Positions 7,038 to 11,117 of a DNA stretch of 11,117 bases are shown here, one piece after another. The notes beneath the pieces were generated by a model. That model saw nothing but the letters and a program-made list of their open reading frames with translations, was not told where the DNA came from and did not search any database. Source of the stretch: Bdellovibrionales bacterium (lineage in GTDB: Bacteria; Bdellovibrionota; Bdellovibrionia; Bdellovibrionales; UBA1609); contig JAGRAB010000203.1 of NCBI GenBank assembly GCA_020435085.1, positions 1 through 11,117 of the forward strand, written 5' to 3'. Made by a program: the position numbers and the translations under genes. Each line of letters opens with the position of its first letter. Position 1 is the stretch's first letter.

Positions 7038-7054
7038 AGCGAATCCGGTGCCAA
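7038..7054 (-). promoter_or_regulatory. Candidate sigma-54 (RpoN) -24/-12 promoter
   Basis: The minus strand reads TTGGCACCGGATTCGCT. The TTGGCAC matches the -24 element exactly. The -12 element reads TCGCT against TTGCW and keeps the GC, and GG and GC are separated by exactly 10 bases as the sigma-54 consensus demands. Transcription would start near 7027, giving a leader of about 65 bases that includes the 6981-7005 hairpin. No good sigma-70 hexamer pair was seen for this gene. Confidence 0.55.
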
Positions 7055-7104
7055 AGATAGTCACCTTTCAAAGGGATATTGAAATGACTGGTGTTTTTTA
7101 TGAA

Positions 7105-7120
7105 GTGTCTAAACTGACAC
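7105..7120. promoter_or_regulatory. Palindrome, possible enhancer-binding-protein site
   Basis: GTGTC and GACAC flank a six-base spacer TAAACT. The centre lies about 85 bases upstream of the start site predicted for the sigma-54-like promoter, within the usual range for activator sites of sigma-54 promoters. A further TGTCTA half-site occurs at 7135-7140. A short dyad of this size can arise by chance, and it could equally serve the divergent gene. Confidence 0.4.
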
Positions 7121-7334
7121 CTACTGTTTTTTCCTGTCTACGAAAAAATATTCCCACAAAAAGCTCATCCTTTTTTCAAAGATGTAAAAACCTTCAACAC
7201 CAAATTTTCTCGCACGAATTGGCACTTCAATTTGTAAAAACAACATCACGAAATCAATGAGCACTAACCAAAGCCTCCTTTTTATTGGCCCACAGGTTGC
7301 TCTACAAAACTATTGAATTAAAAAAGGAAAGCAA

Positions 7335-8555
7335 ATGCCATTGAAATGCCTCTCCATACTTTTACTCACATTATTTTCGAGTACTGGATTCACTCAAACT
7401 CAATTTTTTGGAATTCCTTTATCGTCCAGCAATAAAAAAGGATGTCCCGAGTTTACAAATAATGAAGACACTAATGGTAATCTCAATGACAGATATAAAT
7501 CAGCACAAAAAATTAAAAACTACTGTCAGCGAGCTGAAATTCTTTTTTCTCTCTCTGAAAAAATTTTGAACTCAAAAAAATTTAAAGGTTCGCCATTTCA
7601 TGAAATGGTTGCTCGTGATCTCATCCTTACTTTAGTTGCTGCAAAAGACTCTGTTTCAACTATCAATGAAGCTAATAAATATTTAGATCTTTATGCAAAT
7701 GGAAAATATGGAGCCCACATACACTATCAACTCTTAGTGGCTCAAAATTCAAGAATTTTAGATGCTAAAAGAAGCCAAAAAGACACTCTCATTGCTCTTG
7801 GATTGGAACCTGAACAAAAACATTTTGATATAGTGGTTGTCACAACAACAACACCATCGGGTATGACCCTTGAGCTTGAGCGTCAGCAAGTAAATAATCC
7901 TCACTTCGACTTATATAAGTACCGTAGATCTTTCCAATCGTTTTTTGACACCTACGGACTCAACTCCTCTTATGCGAAAAAGCTTTTATCTTTTTATGAT
8001 AAAGCAGCCCTTCGGATTCAAGAAAAAGAACTTGAAGTGGGCCTTTATTACTACAAACGAAAGGCATATATGGCTGCCATTAGTCGATTTCGAAATGTCA
8101 CTGATGCTGGCCCTGTATTTATGAACACAATAAAAAGTGAAAACTTCAATGTTTGGGATGAAGCTGCCTTTTATACAGCTCTTTCATTTATTGAACTTGC
8201 CAAATCTTTACTCGGACAAAAACCTGTGACCTTTCACTCAAATCAATATCGACAATCCCTTGAATCACTTCTTTGGTTTCTTCCTGAACATTCCTATAAA
8301 ATAACTGATAAACAAATTGCTTATTGGTTAAAATTAGATCCCAGTGAATACAACCCAGAAAAAAATCCAGATCAACCCAATCGCTTGGATTTAGCTCGTC
8401 AATCACTAAAAAATGCAGGTCTTATCGTAAAAGAAATGAAAACAGCAAGAAAGACAAGTAAGATGTCTCAAAAACTTATTTCTGAAACTCGAAAGAAAAT
8501 TTCGACCTCTTTAAAGACATTAATTCCTGATGCTGAGAGATTGTTGAACCTTTAG
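7335..8555 (+). CDS. BamD-like TPR-repeat exported protein
   Basis: The 406-residue protein has a Sec-type signal peptide (about 1-20, likely cleavage near GFT-QT). Residues 193-290 resemble the C-terminal TPR half of BamD/YfiO: LYKYRRSFQSFFDTYGLNSSYAK, then the helix pair EKELEVGLYYYKRKAYMAAISRF (230-252) and VWDEAAFYTALSFIELAKSL (273-292), the counterpart of BamD's VAxYYxxRGAxxAAxxR motif. BamD is a lipoprotein of the complex that inserts barrel proteins in the outer membrane. Here the early Cys (C5) is not in a lipobox, and the protein is about 150 residues longer than E. coli BamD, with extra N-terminal and basic C-terminal parts. It is therefore a BamD-like paralogue or a divergent BamD rather than a sure orthologue. 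Start supported by AAGGA six bases upstream. It is divergent from the barrel-like gene. Confidence 0.75.
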   Translation: MPLKCLSILLLTLFSSTGFTQTQFFGIPLSSSNKKGCPEFTNNEDTNGNLNDRYKSAQKIKNYCQRAEILFSLSEKILNSKKFKGSPFHEMVARDLILTLVAAKDSVSTINEANKYLDLYANGKYGAHIHYQLLVAQNSRILDAKRSQKDTLIALGLEPEQKHFDIVVVTTTTPSGMTLELERQQVNNPHFDLYKYRRSFQSFFDTYGLNSSYAKKLLSFYDKAALRIQEKELEVGLYYYKRKAYMAAISRFRNVTDAGPVFMNTIKSENFNVWDEAAFYTALSFIELAKSLLGQKPVTFHSNQYRQSLESLLWFLPEHSYKITDKQIAYWLKLDPSEYNPEKNPDQPNRLDLARQSLKNAGLIVKEMKTARKTSKMSQKLISETRKKISTSLKTLIPDAERLLNL

Positions 8556-10364
8556 CAACTCATTATGCATGATTTGATTAAATTGAGAATCATAGATGGG
8601 AATCTTCAAACCTAGATCTATCTCAGCTTGTGCAAGTTTTGGATTTTGTTTCGAGAGAAATTGTGCTCTCCTTAAATGATAGTCTTTATAGTTTCCAAAA
8701 ATATCTTTTTCAGCATCTCGCATTTTATAAGAGGGATGAGTATTGGCTGAAAACTGAATCACCATTTTTGAAACTTGATTTTCATCAAAATCTTCTTTTT
8801 TTAATAATCGATAACTCCCTAGCTCTGGCACAACAATAAATTTATTTTTCATATCAACAAATTTTAAAATGAGAAGAGCTGCATAATAATTCGAAAAGAA
8901 AATTGGTTTTTTCCCGTAATTTTTCTCAAGGATTTCAAGTTGAAAGTATTTCGAATACTGACTAGGCATTTCCATAGATTTTTTATTTTTGGTTAATTGA
9001 TCAAAATACCACTCCGTGCCATTCGCCAAATTGACTAACTGCACATCTTCACGAGTTCGTTTTACTGCTTGTAAGTATGTAATACTCATTAAATCTGTAT
9101 CGCCTTGGCTCATAAGAATGGAGTTTTTTGGCAAAAGCGTCAAAATATCTCCCGCGTGACTCTCTACAAGAGTATTTGAGGAAATATTATAGTCTTTAAA
9201 ATGAATAAAAATATGTAAAAGTAAAAGAATGCCAAATCCAAAAGCTAGTTTCCCTTGCCAATTGACAAATTTTTGTAAACTCAGACCCAACCAAATAATA
9301 AAGAAAAAATAAACAGGAACAAAGTGAACTTTCATTTCACTAAGAACAGACGGCATATAAGTACTACCGGCAAAGATAATCCATATATTAAGAAAAAGTC
9401 CAAGGGCCAGAAAACCAAACCATTTTGTATCAGGAAAGATGCGTACATTTTTTTTTGTTTTCCCTTGCTGGAAAAAACTTCCAATAGATAAAAATAAAAT
9501 GGGTAAAATTAACCATGGGCTCCACTGTTGTAAAATTTCTTTTAAAAAATAAACCCACTGCCTTGCCTTCACATGTATCCATTCCCATAGGTTTCCCTGC
9601 ATCTGAGATTCATATTCAACAAGACGTTCACGGTGAAGCTTCCAAGTGACGTGATCAATAAACCGAGAGAGTGTCGTCACATTTCCTTCATTAACATAAC
9701 TTGAGTGACCAGCAAGTAAAGGAATATATGCAAAAAAAGCAAGCCCTAACAAGCCAGCAAGACAAATAAAGCCAATTGTCCTCATATTCCACGATTTCCA
9801 GGTAGAGAGAGCATATATAAAGCCCAAAGGAACCAGGGGCCATACATAAACATGAACACCAAGCCCTGCTGTTAAGAGAAAAATAAAAAAGCTCAGTTGA
9901 AATGTATTTGGCACCTGCCGCAGTCTCAAGAATTGAAAAGTAATAAGTAGCATCCAAAAAACAGCAAATGAATATGTTTCCGCAATCAAAGTTTGATACC
10001 AAAATTCAAAACTAAATGCAGGTAATAGTGATAGAACAAATGCCAGCCAGAGATGAGTTTTATAGTATAATAAAATTTGAAAGACGAGAACAATACATAA
10101 CGAACCAAAAATCACGCTCAATAAAGCCCCTACAACTGGAGCGTCTAAAAAAAAGAAAATTTTTGAAAAAAGAATAGTAAAAGTCATATAGGTTGGAAAA
10201 CCTGGAGAATGTATAACACCTAATGTTTGAATTGCTGAAATAATTTCTGCAGCATCCCCCTCAACAGTTGCTGTCTTAGGAATTTGAGTGATCCAAATAA
10301 AAAAACTAAATAAAAAGAGGAGCCCACTCAGTAGCCCTGGCGATAAAGATAACCGTTGAGACAT
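8520..10364 (-). CDS. DUF2723 family polytopic membrane protein (GT-C-like glycosyltransferase)
   Basis: This 614-residue protein carries the DUF2723 signature in the first extracytoplasmic loop: GDAAEIISAIQTLGVIHSPG (36-55), with acidic D37 and E40 and the H-x-PG turn that follows. About 11-12 hydrophobic helices fill residues 10-390; a soluble tail of about 220 residues follows. The family has the topology of GT-C transferases that use polyprenyl-phosphate sugars, and its human relative TMEM260 is a protein O-mannosyltransferase; the bacterial substrate is unknown. The likely role is transfer of a sugar to protein or lipid at the periplasmic face. The ATG is kept because it precedes the first helix at the expected distance, although no Shine-Dalgarno is visible. 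It lies 27 bases after the aminotransferase-fold gene and overlaps the BamD-like gene by 36 bases, tail to tail. Confidence 0.88.
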   Translation of the reverse strand: MSQRLSLSPGLLSGLLFLFSFFIWITQIPKTATVEGDAAEIISAIQTLGVIHSPGFPTYMTFTILFSKIFFFLDAPVVGALLSVIFGSLCIVLVFQILLYYKTHLWLAFVLSLLPAFSFEFWYQTLIAETYSFAVFWMLLITFQFLRLRQVPNTFQLSFFIFLLTAGLGVHVYVWPLVPLGFIYALSTWKSWNMRTIGFICLAGLLGLAFFAYIPLLAGHSSYVNEGNVTTLSRFIDHVTWKLHRERLVEYESQMQGNLWEWIHVKARQWVYFLKEILQQWSPWLILPILFLSIGSFFQQGKTKKNVRIFPDTKWFGFLALGLFLNIWIIFAGSTYMPSVLSEMKVHFVPVYFFFIIWLGLSLQKFVNWQGKLAFGFGILLLLHIFIHFKDYNISSNTLVESHAGDILTLLPKNSILMSQGDTDLMSITYLQAVKRTREDVQLVNLANGTEWYFDQLTKNKKSMEMPSQYSKYFQLEILEKNYGKKPIFFSNYYAALLILKFVDMKNKFIVVPELGSYRLLKKEDFDENQVSKMVIQFSANTHPSYKMRDAEKDIFGNYKDYHLRRAQFLSKQNPKLAQAEIDLGLKIPIYDSQFNQIMHNELLKVQQSLSIRN

Positions 10365-10391
10365 GCAAATATAGTGACAGATTTTTATGTT

Positions 10392-11117
10392 TTAAAGAAT
10401 GCCTTCAAGACATAAGTCCATGAAATAGCTGATATCTTTTTCTGTATTATAAACGTGGGGTGAAATTCTTAAGAAGTTTCCTCGAAATGACACATAAATT
10501 TTATTTTCAAGTAAAAATTGAACTTGTTTTTCTGACCACGAAGCACCCTCTTTTTGTTGAACAGACAAAATATGTGGAGCCCTTAATGTTGGGGCAATAA
10601 TTGGATACCCTAATTCTGTAAAAAACTGAGCTAATAAATCTGTTTTTTGCCAAATCAACTGGGATAATCGCTCAACCCCCTGGCTGATAACCCACTCCAA
10701 AGCAACTATAGCCATTTCTACATGAATAAAGCTACTCTTTCCTCCCATACTAAACCGTGCAGCACCCTCCAAAAACTCATCACGATAGTGAGTCAACTGC
10801 GTGAAATCTTCTGCTCCCAGACGACTCATCCACGTTGCATCTAACGATGGACCTTCATGATACTTTTCATCGACATAAAGAAAGCCAAGGCCATATGGAC
10901 CCAAAAGCCACTTATACATACCACAGGCAAGAAAATCGACTTCTGCAGCCTTAACATCAGTAGGAATAATTCCAACAGATTGAATGCCATCAATAACAAA
11001 AATAATACCTTTCCCTTTTAACCAAGGTCCCAATTTATTAATGTTAACAAATTGACCATCAGCCCAATGCGTTTGCCCCAGTGCCACAACTTTGGTTGCA
11101 TCTGAAACGCGGTTCAT
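10392..11117 (-). CDS. Class-V aminotransferase-fold PLP enzyme (5'-partial)
   Basis: The 241 visible residues are the C-terminal two thirds of a fold-type I PLP enzyme of the aminotransferase class V/cysteine desulfurase superfamily. The visible cofactor residues are the Asp and Gln of FVIDGIQSVG (D43, Q46), which contact the pyridine ring and its oxygen, and the Schiff-base lysine in ACGMYKWLLGPYGLGFLYV (K69). The GxYKWLxGPxG form resembles the isopenicillin-N-epimerase/kynureninase-like branch rather than IscS, and there is no cysteine-desulfurase catalytic Cys loop. The ATG at the window edge is probably internal, since such proteins run to about 370-400 residues and the PLP-phosphate-binding N-terminal part is missing. 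The substrate cannot be told from the sequence. It is probably transcribed with the DUF2723 gene 27 bases downstream. Confidence 0.88.
   Translation of the reverse strand: MNRVSDATKVVALGQTHWADGQFVNINKLGPWLKGKGIIFVIDGIQSVGIIPTDVKAAEVDFLACGMYKWLLGPYGLGFLYVDEKYHEGPSLDATWMSRLGAEDFTQLTHYRDEFLEGAARFSMGGKSSFIHVEMAIVALEWVISQGVERLSQLIWQKTDLLAQFFTELGYPIIAPTLRAPHILSVQQKEGASWSEKQVQFLLENKIYVSFRGNFLRISPHVYNTEKDISYFMDLCLEGIL

Larger units (their letters stand above)
7006..7334. other. Divergent intergenic control region
   Basis: About 330 bases separate the leader of the exported-protein gene from the BamD-like gene. The region holds the candidate sigma-54 promoter and palindrome listed separately. On the plus side I see only a ribosome site, AAGGA at 7324-7328, and no convincing promoter for the BamD-like gene. 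TTGGCAC at 7219-7225 resembles a -24 element, but its -12 region lacks the required GC. Open frames in this region look non-coding. Confidence 0.5.

Noticed and set aside
7219..7236. TTGGCAC as a second sigma-54 promoter, plus strand, for the BamD-like gene
   Set aside because: At the required spacing the -12 region reads TTTGT and lacks the essential GC.
7024..7260. 78-residue plus-strand ORF in the divergent intergenic region
   Set aside because: It starts with TTG without a ribosome site, crosses the sigma-54-like promoter and palindrome, and its product has low-complexity composition rich in Ser, Lys, Phe and Gln with no recognisable motif. An internal ATG at 7084 with AGGG eight bases before it is only slightly better.
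7257..7316. 19-codon ORF just before the BamD-like gene, possible leader peptide
   Set aside because: No Shine-Dalgarno, no attenuator-like hairpins after it and no run of a single regulatory codon.
9691..10002. 103-residue minus-strand ORF rich in Cys, Phe and Tyr
   Set aside because: It is an out-of-frame shadow of the DUF2723 membrane segments.

Overview
This is an AT-rich (roughly 37-38% GC by eye), densely coded bacterial chromosomal segment with 12 genes, two of them cut by the window edges. The protein set (Sec signal peptides, a BamD-like protein, a probable outer-membrane protein, a possible sigma-54 promoter, a TIGR01777-SRPBCC fusion, a DUF2723 membrane transferase) points to a Gram-negative organism. 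A Bdellovibrionota or 'deltaproteobacterial' lineage is my best guess, but that is an inference. I see no tRNA, rRNA, CRISPR, insertion sequence, phage gene or other clear sign of recent transfer.

Left part (1-3296): a TIGR01777-type epimerase/SDR fused to a C-terminal SRPBCC domain overlaps a small DUF1499 gene by 4 bases. Both face a class I CPD photolyase that carries the complete electron-transfer tryptophan triad. An unknown exported protein lies upstream of the photolyase on the same strand. The gene combination suggests a light or oxidative-stress neighbourhood.

Middle (3456-5821): a GreA/GreB-like factor diverges from the redox chaperone Hsp33. Hsp33 converges, with a 20-base overlap, on a tightly coupled two-gene membrane unit. 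That unit is a two-helix protein with a HAMP-like cytoplasmic stub, followed one base later by a short-leader, pilin-like protein whose +5 residue is Gln instead of Glu.

Right-middle (5915-8555): an exported, probably beta-barrel protein ends in a strong intrinsic terminator. Its upstream region carries a well-spaced sigma-54-like -24/-12 element, a TGTC-N6-GACA palindrome centred near -85, and a hairpin just before a strong Shine-Dalgarno sequence. A BamD-like TPR protein without a lipobox is divergent from it.

Right end (8520-11117): a DUF2723 (GT-C-like) polytopic membrane protein lies downstream of a class-V aminotransferase-fold PLP enzyme and overlaps the BamD-like gene tail-to-tail by 36 bases.

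The most useful leads are the sigma-54/palindrome/hairpin control region, the HAMP-stub plus pilin-like pair, and the photolyase start region, where a TTG codon, an occluded Shine-Dalgarno and a 4-codon overlapping ORF coincide. I do not see a clear-cut new defence or mobile system here.
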